Below, in pieces: positions 16,790 to 25,366 of a DNA stretch of 64,000 nucleotides (position 1 is the first letter of the stretch; every line of letters begins with the position of its first letter). The notes under the pieces are model-generated. The model did no database searches, had not been told where the DNA came from, and saw only the letters and a list, made by a program, of their open reading frames with translations. The position numbers and the translations under genes were made by a program. The stretch is from Faecimorpha stercoravium (GTDB taxonomy: Bacteria > Bacillota > Clostridia > Lachnospirales > Bianqueaceae). The DNA is taken from the NCBI GenBank assembly GCA_018712555.1, contig DVGT01000062.1, positions 1 to 64,000 on the forward strand. Reading direction: 5' to 3'.

Positions 16790-16810
16790 CTGAAAGAAAC
16801 GGAGGTTTTT
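16765..16810 (+). terminator. Terminator whose 3' arm contains the SASP ribosome site
   Basis: AAAAACCTCCGT (16765-16776) pairs perfectly with ACGGAGGTTTTT (16799-16810). The GGAGG in the 3' arm is also the ribosome binding site of the next gene (ATG at 16814). Read-through RNA from hemZ would be terminated, or would have this site locked in the stem. Confidence 0.8.
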
Positions 16811-16813
16811 AAT

Positions 16814-17020
16814 ATGAAAGAAAAGAAAGGGCTGCCACGCTGGGAAGAAATCCCGGAAGGAGAGCGCATGAAGTATGAGATCGCCAAGGAACTGGGCCTT
16901 CTGGACACGGTTCGAGAAAAAGGATGGAAGGGCCTGAGTTCAAAAGATACTGGAAGAATTGGCGGAATGCTGGCGGGAAGACGTAAACAAAAGAAAGATA
17001 ATTCGGCGGTGTCAGAATAG
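16814..17020 (+). CDS. Small acid-soluble spore protein, alpha/beta type
   Basis: A 68-aa DNA-binding spore protein of the alpha/beta SASP family, which coats and protects forespore DNA. The two family helices are recognisable: MKYEIAKELGL (19-29) and GWKGLSSKDTGRIGG (37-51), the second with the conserved GRIGG. The N-terminus (KEKKGLPRWEEIPEGER) and the lysine-rich C-terminus are unlike the classic proteins, so this is a minor or divergent member. The ribosome site lies in the upstream terminator stem, and a sigma-G-like promoter precedes it. It shows that the organism can sporulate. Confidence 0.86.
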   Translation: MKEKKGLPRWEEIPEGERMKYEIAKELGLLDTVREKGWKGLSSKDTGRIGGMLAGRRKQKKDNSAVSE

Positions 17021-17064
17021 GAAAAAGAAAAATCAAGATTTTCCTAAAAAACACAAGAAAAACC

Positions 17065-17094
17065 TTGACTTGCAGGCATGGTGTGCGATATAAT
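17065..17094 (+). promoter_or_regulatory. Promoter of tig
   Basis: TTGACT (17065-17070) and TATAAT (17089-17094) with an 18-bp spacer, about 70 bp before the tig start. Confidence 0.78.
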
Positions 17095-17164
17095 CTTGTA
17101 ATGTGAACGCAAGTATAGAATAACCATGCTGCAAAATGGCTGCATGTTGAGGAGGAAGTATTGA

Positions 17165-18448
17165 ATGAGCAACACACTGGAAAAGCTGGAACACAATATG
17201 GTGAAGATTTCCATGGAGATTCCGACAGAGGATTTTGACAAGGCCTGCGATAGAGCGTATCAGAAGGAGAAGAACCGGATCACACTGCCCGGTTTCCGTA
17301 AGGGGAAGGCTCCGCGTAAGATGATTGAGCGTTTCTATGGCAAGGAGATCTTCTTTGAGGATGCCTTGAATGATATCCTGCCGGACGTATATATGAATGC
17401 GGTCAAGGAGTTAGAGCTGGATGTTGTAAGCCGTCCTCAGATCGATGTGGATAAGATGGAGGCAGGATCTCCTGTGGTAGTTACCGCGACAGTCGCCGTG
17501 AAGCCGGAAGTGACTTTGGGCGAGTATAAGGGCGTGGTTGCCGAGAAGGAGACGGTCGCCGTAACAGAGGACGATGTGGAAGAGGAACTGAAGAAGTCCG
17601 CTGAGAAGAATGCACGCCTGGTGGATGTTACGGATCGTCCGGCAGAGATGGGCGATGAAGTCATCATTGACTTCGACGGTTATGTAGACGGCAAGGCCTT
17701 TGAAGGAGGCAAAAGTGAGGATTATCATTTGACTCTAGGATCTCACTCTTTCGTAGATACTTTTGAGGATCAGATTGTCGGCAAGAATGCTGAGGAAGCC
17801 TTTGATGTAACAGTGACCTTCCCGGAGAACTATCACAAGGATCTGGCAGGAAAAGAGGCTGTATTCAAGGTAGTTCTGAAGAAGATTCAGAAGAAGGAGC
17901 TGCCGGAGCTGGACGATGATTATGCCAAGGATTATTCCGAGTTCGATACTCTGGCGGAATATAAGGAAGACTTGCATAAGAAACTGCTGGAGACTAAGCA
18001 GAAAGAGGCGGACGATCGTCGGGCGCGTACGGTGTTGGATGCGGTGATCGCAGGGGCTCAGATGGATATTCCGGAGGCCATGGTGGAAGATCGCGTAGAC
18101 AGCATGATCCAGAACTTCTCGAATAACCTTCGTTATCAGGGAATCAATATGGATCAGTATATGCAGATGACAGGCAGCAACATGGCTTCGCTGCGTGCCA
18201 GTGTACGTCAGGACGCCGAGAAGAGCATCAAGGAAGCACTGGTGCTTGAGGCGGTTGTGAAGGCTGAGAATCTGGAAGTCACTGATGAGGATTTTGATGC
18301 TGAGGTACAGAAATTGGCGGATCTATACAAGATAGAGGCCGACAAGCTGAAGGGAAATATTTCCGATTCCGAAAAGGAAGGCATGCTGGAGGAGATGAAG
18401 TCCAAGAAGGCTGTAGAGTGGCTTGTTGCTAACGCAAAAGAGGCATAA
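17165..18448 (+). CDS. tig: Trigger factor
   Basis: A 427-aa ribosome-associated chaperone with peptidyl-prolyl isomerase activity that receives nascent chains. The N-terminal ribosome-binding loop contains the signature GFRKGKAPRKMIE near residues 40-52. The FKBP-like domain lies in the middle (VIIDFDGYVDGKAFEGGKSEDY) and the C-terminal helical cradle follows. Length is normal. ATG at 17165 follows GAGGAGGAAG. It begins a proteostasis cluster tig-clpP-clpX-lon-engB, a standard Firmicutes order. Confidence 0.96.
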   Translation: MSNTLEKLEHNMVKISMEIPTEDFDKACDRAYQKEKNRITLPGFRKGKAPRKMIERFYGKEIFFEDALNDILPDVYMNAVKELELDVVSRPQIDVDKMEAGSPVVVTATVAVKPEVTLGEYKGVVAEKETVAVTEDDVEEELKKSAEKNARLVDVTDRPAEMGDEVIIDFDGYVDGKAFEGGKSEDYHLTLGSHSFVDTFEDQIVGKNAEEAFDVTVTFPENYHKDLAGKEAVFKVVLKKIQKKELPELDDDYAKDYSEFDTLAEYKEDLHKKLLETKQKEADDRRARTVLDAVIAGAQMDIPEAMVEDRVDSMIQNFSNNLRYQGINMDQYMQMTGSNMASLRASVRQDAEKSIKEALVLEAVVKAENLEVTDEDFDAEVQKLADLYKIEADKLKGNISDSEKEGMLEEMKSKKAVEWLVANAKEA

Positions 18449-18459
18449 ATAGTATGAAT

Positions 18460-18487
18460 TGGACTGAGCGTGAGCGCGCCCAGTCCA
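18460..18487 (+). other. Hairpin between tig and clpP
   Basis: TGGACTG (18460-18466) pairs with CAGTCCA (18481-18487) around a GC-rich loop. There is no T-tract. It may be a processing or stability element in the tig-clpP transcript. Confidence 0.5.
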
Positions 18488-18514
18488 TTCCTTATAGAGA
18501 GGGAGGTTATGAAA

Positions 18515-19114
18515 ATGAATGAAATGAAAAACATGGTTTCTATTCCGTATGTAATTGAGCAGACGAGTCGGGGAGAGCGCAGTTATGACATCTATTCCCG
18601 CCTGCTCCAGGACCGTATTATTTTCCTGTCCGATGAAGTCAATGATACGACGGCGAGCCTGGTAATCGCACAGCTGTTGTTCTTGGATTCTGTAGATAAG
18701 GAGAAAGACATCTCCTTCTATATCAATAGTCCGGGGGGATCGATCTCTGCGGGCTTGGCGATCTATGACACGATGAATATGGTGCATGCGGATGTGGCGA
18801 CGTTCTGTATCGGTATGGCCGCCAGCATGGGAGCCTTCCTGCTGGCAGGCGGCGCGAAAGGAAAGCGCTTTATTCTGCCGAATGCGGAAGTGATGATCCA
18901 TCAGCCATTGGGAGGCACACAGGGACAGGCAACGGATATCAAGATTCAGGCAGAGCACATGATGAAAACAAAAGAGAGAATGAACCGACTCCTGAGCGAA
19001 AACACGGGTAAAGATCTTGCTACGATCGAGCGAGACACGGAGCGGGACAATTGGATGAGTGCAGAGGAGGCCGTTGCTTACGGCTTGGTAGATCAGATTG
19101 TATCCAAACAATAA
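18515..19114 (+). CDS. clpP: ATP-dependent Clp protease proteolytic subunit
   Basis: A 199-aa serine peptidase that forms the ClpP barrel used with ClpX. The catalytic serine is in GMAASMGAF (about Ser104) and the histidine in MIHQPLGG (about His129); the substrate-binding SPGGSISAGLAIYD is intact. ATG at 18515 lies 8 bp from GGGAGG; ATG at 18509 is closer than ideal, and the longer GTG start at 18470 has no site. clpX follows 14 bp downstream. Confidence 0.96.
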   Translation: MNEMKNMVSIPYVIEQTSRGERSYDIYSRLLQDRIIFLSDEVNDTTASLVIAQLLFLDSVDKEKDISFYINSPGGSISAGLAIYDTMNMVHADVATFCIGMAASMGAFLLAGGAKGKRFILPNAEVMIHQPLGGTQGQATDIKIQAEHMMKTKERMNRLLSENTGKDLATIERDTERDNWMSAEEAVAYGLVDQIVSKQ

Positions 19115-19128
19115 ATTGAGGTGAAGAT

Positions 19129-20427
19129 ATGGCCGGTAAATCGGATGAAAGAAAGAAGATCGTTTGTTCCTTTTGTGGAAAGACTCAGGATCAGGTTCGC
19201 AGAATGGTGGCTGGTAATGGCGTATTTATCTGTGATCAATGTATAGATCTGTGCGCGGACATCATTGAGCGAGAGCTGAACGAAGAGACAGAAATTCATG
19301 AGGAGATGAATGGCAGATTTCTGACGCCTAAGGAGATCAAGTCCTATCTGGACGAGTACGTGGTAGGACAGGATAAGGCGAAGAAGGCGCTGTCCGTAGC
19401 GGTCTATAATCATTATAAACGGGTCAGATCCCAGCAGATGGGAATAAAATCCGATGTGGAACTTCAAAAAAGCAATATCATTATGATTGGTCCTACAGGC
19501 TGCGGAAAGACCTACTTGGCACAGACGCTGGCGAAGATTATCAACGTACCCTTTGCCATTGCGGATGCCACTTCTCTGACAGAGGCTGGATATGTAGGCG
19601 AAGATGTGGAGAATATTCTGCTGAAGCTGATTCAGGCGGCGGATTATGACATCAGCCGGGCGGAACTGGGAATCATTTATATTGATGAAATTGATAAGAT
19701 TGCCAGAAAGTCAGAGAATCCTTCGATTACAAGAGATGTCAGCGGTGAGGGAGTGCAGCAGGCGCTTCTGAAGATTCTGGAGAGTACTATCGCGTCGGTT
19801 CCACCTGGAGGCGGACGCAAACATCCTCATCATGAGTTTATTCAGATTGATACGACGAATATTCTCTTTATTTGCGGCGGTGCTTTTGAAGGACTGGATA
19901 AGATCATCAAGGCGCGAACCAACGAAAAGACGATGGGCTTTATGGCGAAGAATGAAACGCCGGCCGAGGAAGAGCATATTCTGGAGCAGCTGGAGCCGCA
20001 GGATTTGTTGAAGTTCGGGCTGATTCCGGAGTTTGTAGGGCGTTTGCCAGTCATGGTCACGCTGGATAATCTGGATGAGTCAGCGCTCGTCAATATCCTG
20101 ACAGAGCCTAAGAATTCTTTGGTGAAGCAGTATCAGGCCCTTCTGGAGATGGATGGCGTGGAGCTGGAATTTGAAGATGATGCGCTGAAGGCCATCGCGC
20201 ATAAGGCGGCCGAACGTAAGACCGGAGCCAGAGGACTGAAAGCGATCATTGAAGAAGTCATGGAGGACATCATGTATGAGGTGCCGTCCATGGAGAAAGT
20301 TGAGCGCTGTGTGATCACGGAGAAGGTAGTAGAAAAGGTAGAACATGCGACGCTGATCACAGGGGATGGGGCAAAGACGCCGGTTCGTAAGAAACGCATC
20401 TCTCGCCGGGATGGTCAGACCGCGTAA
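19129..20427 (+). CDS. clpX: ATP-dependent Clp protease ATPase subunit ClpX
   Basis: A 432-aa AAA+ unfoldase that feeds tagged proteins to ClpP. It has the N-terminal four-cysteine zinc domain (CSFCGK ... CDQCIDLC), Walker A GPTGCGKT, Walker B IIYIDEIDKI, the sensor region and the IGF-type ClpP loop position (near ERKTGARGLKAI for the C-domain). The family's length and order are kept. A terminator follows, so lon is probably transcribed separately or by read-through. Confidence 0.97.
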   Translation: MAGKSDERKKIVCSFCGKTQDQVRRMVAGNGVFICDQCIDLCADIIERELNEETEIHEEMNGRFLTPKEIKSYLDEYVVGQDKAKKALSVAVYNHYKRVRSQQMGIKSDVELQKSNIIMIGPTGCGKTYLAQTLAKIINVPFAIADATSLTEAGYVGEDVENILLKLIQAADYDISRAELGIIYIDEIDKIARKSENPSITRDVSGEGVQQALLKILESTIASVPPGGGRKHPHHEFIQIDTTNILFICGGAFEGLDKIIKARTNEKTMGFMAKNETPAEEEHILEQLEPQDLLKFGLIPEFVGRLPVMVTLDNLDESALVNILTEPKNSLVKQYQALLEMDGVELEFEDDALKAIAHKAAERKTGARGLKAIIEEVMEDIMYEVPSMEKVERCVITEKVVEKVEHATLITGDGAKTPVRKKRISRRDGQTA

Positions 20428-20437
20428 GAAGATTCGC

Positions 20438-20469
20438 GGGGCTGTTGCAGTTTTGCAGCAGCCCCTTTA
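20438..20469 (+). terminator. Terminator after clpX
   Basis: A 12-bp stem GGGGCTGTTGCA / TGCAGCAGCCCC with one G-U pair and a 4-nt loop, followed by a short T-run (TTTAG). Confidence 0.75.
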
Positions 20470-20506
20470 GCGTTAGTGTACAAAAGTAAGAAAGGAGAGT
20501 CTGGCA

Positions 20507-22831
20507 ATGAAGCCGGACGAGGATTCAATGGAAGATAGAGTGACTCTTCCGATTCTGCCGATTAGAGGATTTTTTGCGTATCCAGGGCAGTCAATCAATT
20601 TTGACGTGAATCGTCTGGGATCTTTGCGTGCATTGGAAAAGGCTGTAAAGGACGGAACAGAGATTCTTTTGGGCGTGCAGAAAGATGCAATGCAGGAGAG
20701 GCCTGGCAAAGAGGACTTGCTTGACGTGGTTGTATCCATGCGGATCAATAAGCTTTTTAAAGAGGAGCGCGTGGTAAGACTGCAGGGAGACGTTTTAACT
20801 CGATATCTCCTTGTGGACTTTAATCCGGATGGACGGGGCTATCAAGCGACAGTAGAAAAAATAGAAGTACCAGAAGTCCCACCAGAAGAGGAACAAGCAC
20901 TTAGGCGTGAATTGTATGAGAGCTTTGAGCAATACGCTGAAATAACAAGCATTGTGCCGCAAACGATGCTAAGGGCGATGTCTATTCGCCACGCCGGAGA
21001 TATGGCGGATTTGATTGCGGCTAATTTGTCGGGAGAATATGAAGACAAATATGATATATATATGGAAATAGATCCCATGGAGCGTGCGCGGAAGGTCTAT
21101 ACTCTTTTAAAGAAGGAGAAAAAGATATCTCAATATAGAGCGCGCCTGCAAGCAGAAGTGGGAAAGGAACTTCGAGAAATACAGAGAGAAAGCTTTCTGC
21201 GGGAAGAACTGCAAACGATACAGAGACAATTGGGAGAAGCAGATCAGGATGATTTGAGCGATGGACTCAATATGTTGCTGTTGGATCCTGGAATTCCGGC
21301 AGTGGTTAAGCAAAAGGTAGAATTTGAACAGAAACGTTTGAGAAAACTGCCGCCAATGTCACAGGAAGCTGGGCTGATTCAGGATTATCTGGATCGTATC
21401 GCAGAGATACCCTGGAAAAGTGAAAAAGATAGTTTTGGCATGCTGGACTGGATTGAAAAGCGATTGGATCGGGATCATTATGGCATGGAGAGAGTAAAGC
21501 GCCGTATTGTGGAGTTTGTGGCGGCGAAGACGCTGAAGCCGGATGTCAAGAGCCCGGTGCTCTGTCTTGTCGGACCGCCGGGTGTTGGAAAAACATCAAT
21601 CGCTTCCTCGATTGCCACGGTTTTAAACCGACCTTATGTGCGCGTCTCATTAGGTGGTGTGCGGGATGAGGCAGAGATTCGCGGTCATAGACGAACTTAT
21701 GTAGGGGCTATGCCGGGACGGATTGTCAGTGCGATGATTCAGGCCAAATCATCTAAACCGGTGATGCTTTTGGACGAGATTGATAAGATGGCCAGCGATC
21801 TGCGGGGAGATCCGACCGCAGCCTTGCTGGAGGTATTGGATCTGTCTTTGAACCATGAATTTCGAGATGCCTACACGGAATTGCCGTTGGATCTATCCAA
21901 TGTGTTTTTTATTGCGACTGCGAATACGCTGGAAGGAATTCCGCTGCCATTGATGGATCGTATGGAAATTATCGAGCTGGAAAGCTATTCCCGACAGGAA
22001 AAACTGGAAATTGCTACGAAATATCTATTGCCTAAGCAGCGAAAGGAATATGGGCTGAAGGTGTATCAGCTTAAACTTTCGCAGGATGCGCTGGAGAGGA
22101 TCATTGCGGAATATACAAGAGAGGCCGGCGTACGGGAACTGGAACGTCTGATCGGTTCCTTATGCCGTAAGGCGGCTCGCATGATTGTGGAAGGCTCGAA
22201 GAAGAGTCTGACTGTGACAGACAAGAATCTGGCGTCTCTGATGGATGAGCCTCCTGTGAAAGAAGATGATGAGAAGCGCAAGCCGGAATGTGGCGTTGTC
22301 AATGGATTGGCTTGGACATCTCTAGGCGGAGAAGTCTTGACAGTAGAGACAGCCGTACTGGAAGGCTCCGGGAAACTGGAGCTGACAGGGCAGATGGGCG
22401 ATGTGATGAAAGAATCGGCACAGATTGCTTTGAGTGTGGTCCGCAGTCATGCGATTCCGGAACGGGATGCTAAATACTATAAAGAGCATGATGTGCATGT
22501 ACATATACCGGCAGGGGCTGTTCCTAAGGATGGACCTTCAGCAGGTGTGACACTGGCGACCGCGATGTATTCTGCGTTGTCAGGGCATGCGGTGCGCAGC
22601 GATCTGGCGATGACAGGGGAATTAAGTCTGCGGGGACGCGTACTGCCCATTGGCGGATTGAAGGAGAAGATTCTGGCGGCTCGTCAGAAGGGGATCCAGG
22701 AGGTTCTGGTACCGGATCTGAATCGACCGGATGTAGAGAAACTTCCGGATCATGTGACGGAAGGCATGGACATTCGTTATATGCAACATATCGACGAGGT
22801 GTGGAAAGAAGCCGTTCTCAGTCAGCCATAA
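20507..22831 (+). CDS. lon: ATP-dependent protease Lon
   Basis: A 774-aa LonA protease that degrades damaged and regulatory proteins. It has the N-terminal substrate domain (LPILPIRGFFAYPGQ), a coiled middle, Walker A GPPGVGKT (356-363), Walker B MLLDEIDKM, and the C-terminal Ser-Lys protease domain with KDGPSAGVT (Ser678) and GGLKEKILAA. ATG at 20507 follows AAAGGAG at slightly long spacing. It is followed 17 bp later by engB, the usual Firmicutes pair. Confidence 0.96.
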   Translation: MKPDEDSMEDRVTLPILPIRGFFAYPGQSINFDVNRLGSLRALEKAVKDGTEILLGVQKDAMQERPGKEDLLDVVVSMRINKLFKEERVVRLQGDVLTRYLLVDFNPDGRGYQATVEKIEVPEVPPEEEQALRRELYESFEQYAEITSIVPQTMLRAMSIRHAGDMADLIAANLSGEYEDKYDIYMEIDPMERARKVYTLLKKEKKISQYRARLQAEVGKELREIQRESFLREELQTIQRQLGEADQDDLSDGLNMLLLDPGIPAVVKQKVEFEQKRLRKLPPMSQEAGLIQDYLDRIAEIPWKSEKDSFGMLDWIEKRLDRDHYGMERVKRRIVEFVAAKTLKPDVKSPVLCLVGPPGVGKTSIASSIATVLNRPYVRVSLGGVRDEAEIRGHRRTYVGAMPGRIVSAMIQAKSSKPVMLLDEIDKMASDLRGDPTAALLEVLDLSLNHEFRDAYTELPLDLSNVFFIATANTLEGIPLPLMDRMEIIELESYSRQEKLEIATKYLLPKQRKEYGLKVYQLKLSQDALERIIAEYTREAGVRELERLIGSLCRKAARMIVEGSKKSLTVTDKNLASLMDEPPVKEDDEKRKPECGVVNGLAWTSLGGEVLTVETAVLEGSGKLELTGQMGDVMKESAQIALSVVRSHAIPERDAKYYKEHDVHVHIPAGAVPKDGPSAGVTLATAMYSALSGHAVRSDLAMTGELSLRGRVLPIGGLKEKILAARQKGIQEVLVPDLNRPDVEKLPDHVTEGMDIRYMQHIDEVWKEAVLSQP

Positions 22832-22848
22832 TAGAAAGGAAGGATATC

Positions 22849-23427
22849 ATGGAGATTAGTCGGGCAGAACTCAGTGCGGTAGCCGCGACGATTCCCCAGA
22901 TTCCAAAACAGGAATTGCCGGAAATCGTATTTGCGGGGAAATCCAATGTGGGGAAGTCCTCATTGATCAATAGTCTGGTCAACCGAAAATCGCTGGCGCG
23001 TACCAGTTCGCAGCCGGGGAAGACGAGAACGATGAATTTCTATAAGGTTCAGGAGCGATGGATGTTTGTGGATCTTCCGGGATACGGATATGCGAAAACC
23101 GCTCGAGCAGAGCAAGAGCGGTTTTCAAAGGTGATTGATTATTATCTGACACACCGACAAGGTATCCGATATGTATTTCTGTTGGTGGATATCCGTCATG
23201 AGCCGGGGACGTTGGATATGACCATGTTGGAATGGGTGCGGCATCATGGGTACCAGCCGGTGATCATTGCGACCAAAGCGGATAAGCTGAGCAAGGCACA
23301 GCAGCAGAAGCAACTATCAGTCTTGCGAAGGAGCATGTCCCTGACGTCAGAGGATCGAATCATTCCATTCTCGGCATTGTCTAAACAGGGCAGGGATGAG
23401 ATATGGACTCTCTTGGAGGAAGAATAG
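22849..23427 (+). CDS. engB: Ribosome biogenesis GTPase EngB/YsxC
   Basis: A 192-aa essential-type GTPase that helps large-subunit assembly. G1 is GKSNVGKSS, G2 region has a conserved threonine in GKTRTMNFY, G3 is DLPGYGYA and G4 is TKADK. ATG at 22849 follows GAAAGGAAGG; an earlier in-frame GTG at 22801 would overlap lon and has no site. Its stop codon abuts the stop codon of the convergent DUF4364 gene with no spacer, so there is no terminator between them. Confidence 0.95.
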   Translation: MEISRAELSAVAATIPQIPKQELPEIVFAGKSNVGKSSLINSLVNRKSLARTSSQPGKTRTMNFYKVQERWMFVDLPGYGYAKTARAEQERFSKVIDYYLTHRQGIRYVFLLVDIRHEPGTLDMTMLEWVRHHGYQPVIIATKADKLSKAQQQKQLSVLRRSMSLTSEDRIIPFSALSKQGRDEIWTLLEEE

Positions 23428-23958
23428 TCACTCCTCCTCGGCATTCATATCCCGGATCAGATTACGATACAGGGTTAAACCCTTCTGTAGCCAGAGAATA
23501 CGAATACGAGCAGCTTCTTCCTGAGTTCCCACATGGAAAACTAGCTCGAAGAGATGGGTATCATAGTCGCGCACATAACAGGTAACGGTATATCGACCAT
23601 CGGTTTCCTGATGCAAAGAGACATCCAGCCCCATCGTAGAGGGACGATCCATAGCGCCGAGTTCTGCGTATTCCAGGATTTCGCGGCGCAGGCTGTGAGG
23701 AATGCGGAGCTGAAACAGATTCAGTGTTTCGCAGCCCTTACGGGTGATATGATACAGGATGCGGTTATTTTCCTTGGTGGAAGAAAGCAATCCGGAATCT
23801 TCCAACTCAATAATATACTGATCCAACGAAAAATAATCCATATATTTATGGTACAAAACAAAGTCTGCCAGCTCAGAGCGGGAGATGCATCCCTTTTCCC
23901 GAAGGATATATAAAAGAATCAGCTTATTGAGCGTGAAATCGGAAGGATTACCAGACAT
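23428..23958 (-). CDS. DUF4364 winged-helix protein
   Basis: A 176-aa protein with an N-terminal winged helix-turn-helix (FTLNKLILLYILREKGCISRS, then a recognition segment ending in YHITRKG) and a C-terminal alpha/beta region. This fits DUF4364, a Clostridia family of putative transcription regulators without a defined target. ATG at 23958 follows GGCAGGTG; the longer frame starting at 24021 has no site. It converges exactly onto engB and diverges from hisS with about 150 bp between, so it could act on the hisS-aspS promoter region; that is only a guess. Confidence 0.8.
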   Translation of the reverse strand: MSGNPSDFTLNKLILLYILREKGCISRSELADFVLYHKYMDYFSLDQYIIELEDSGLLSSTKENNRILYHITRKGCETLNLFQLRIPHSLRREILEYAELGAMDRPSTMGLDVSLHQETDGRYTVTCYVRDYDTHLFELVFHVGTQEEAARIRILWLQKGLTLYRNLIRDMNAEEE

Positions 23959-24106
23959 AACCAACACCTGCCTTTTGTATACTAACCGGAATCCCCGGCA
24001 ATATATAATTGTATCGTACAACAGAGAATTTGTAAAGATAATTCTTGAAGCATTCCTCGTTATATACCAATATTGTTGTAAAAAATCCAGAAAAGGAGAG
24101 AGTCAA

Positions 24107-25366
24107 ATGATTACACAGGCTCCCAGAGGGACCTATGACCTGTATGGAGAACAGGTTCGAAAATGGCAGAGTATCGAAAAAACAATCGCACGTCTGATGG
24201 AGGATTTCCATTATGGAGAGATTCGTACGCCGATATTTGAGCATACGGAATTATTTCAGCGTGGTGTAGGAGATACTACGGATATTGTACAGAAGGAAAT
24301 GTATACTTTTCTGGATAAAGGAAACCGAAGTATTACCCTGAAGCCGGAGGGGACAGCTGGAGCGGCCAGAGCCTTTCTGGAACACAAGATGTTTGCGGAT
24401 CCGCAGCCAACAAAATTATATTATATTACCCCCTGCTTTCGTTATGAGAAGCCGCAGGCAGGGCGCGACCGCCAGTTTTCCCAGTTTGGCGTTGAGTTGT
24501 ATGGATCGGCAGAAGCGGCGGCAGATGCAGAAGTGATTTCTGTTGCGTATGAATTATTAAAACGCCTGGGGATTCATAATGTGACGCTGCACATCAATTC
24601 TTTAGGATGCAGAGAATGCCGTGCGAAATATAATCAAGAGTTGAGGGACTATTTTGAGCGCTATAAGGACAGCCTGTGTGAGACCTGTAAAGAGCGTCTG
24701 GAACGAAATCCGCTGCGGATTTTAGATTGCAAGAATCCACAGTGTCGAGAGATTGTAGAAGGCGCCCCTTCTGTTCTGGATGCGTTGGACCAGGATTGCA
24801 GAGAGCATTTTGAGAAGGTACAGGCCTATCTTTCCGGAATGGGCATTCCATTTGTGGTAGATCCGGAAATCGTACGCGGTTTGGATTATTATACGCGAAC
24901 GGTATTTGAATTTGTCTGCGATGAGATCGGCGCTCAGGGCACTGTCTGTGCCGGCGGTCGGTATGATCACCTGATCGAGGAGCTGGGTGGCAGTTCGGTC
25001 CCCGCTGTGGGCTTTGCTGCGGGCATTGGTAGGATGATCCTAGCGATGGAGGCCGCGAATGGGACGATGCAGACAGAGACACCCCTGGATCTTTATGTGG
25101 GAAGTATGGGAGAGAAGGCGTCTATAGAAGCGCTGTCTCTGGTATATCAGCTGCGTGCGCTGCATGTGAGTGCGGAATCGGATCTTCTCGGAAGAAGCGT
25201 TAAGGCACAGATGAAATACGCTAATAAGCGGGGCGCTCGTTATACGATGATCCTGGGCGAGACAGAGCTTGAAACTGGGAAGGCATCTCTCAAAAATATG
25301 GAGAGCGGGGAAAGCGAGACCGTAGATTTTCGGAATATACAAGAGTGGAGGAATCAGTTGTCATGA
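24107..25366 (+). CDS. hisS: Histidine--tRNA ligase
   Basis: A 419-aa class II synthetase that charges tRNA-His. Motif 1 region (FHYGEIRTPIFEHTELFQRGVG), motif 2 (FRYEKPQAGRDRQFSQFG) and the HisA motifs RGLDYYT and the glycine-rich AGGRYD are all present, with a C-terminal anticodon domain. ATG at 24107 follows AAAAGGAGAG; the much longer upstream frame is not supported. It overlaps aspS by 4 bp (ATGA). I looked for a T-box in the leader and found none. Confidence 0.96.
   Translation: MITQAPRGTYDLYGEQVRKWQSIEKTIARLMEDFHYGEIRTPIFEHTELFQRGVGDTTDIVQKEMYTFLDKGNRSITLKPEGTAGAARAFLEHKMFADPQPTKLYYITPCFRYEKPQAGRDRQFSQFGVELYGSAEAAADAEVISVAYELLKRLGIHNVTLHINSLGCRECRAKYNQELRDYFERYKDSLCETCKERLERNPLRILDCKNPQCREIVEGAPSVLDALDQDCREHFEKVQAYLSGMGIPFVVDPEIVRGLDYYTRTVFEFVCDEIGAQGTVCAGGRYDHLIEELGGSSVPAVGFAAGIGRMILAMEAANGTMQTETPLDLYVGSMGEKASIEALSLVYQLRALHVSAESDLLGRSVKAQMKYANKRGARYTMILGETELETGKASLKNMESGESETVDFRNIQEWRNQLS

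Noticed and set aside
16604..16813. Longer N-terminus for the SASP gene
   Set aside because: The in-frame upstream codons overlap the membrane protein gene and encode no SASP-like sequence; the ribosome site marks ATG 16814.
23959..24106. T-box riboswitch before hisS
   Set aside because: The leader is only about 150 bp, lacks the conserved TGG-ACC antiterminator sequence and has no terminator stem.
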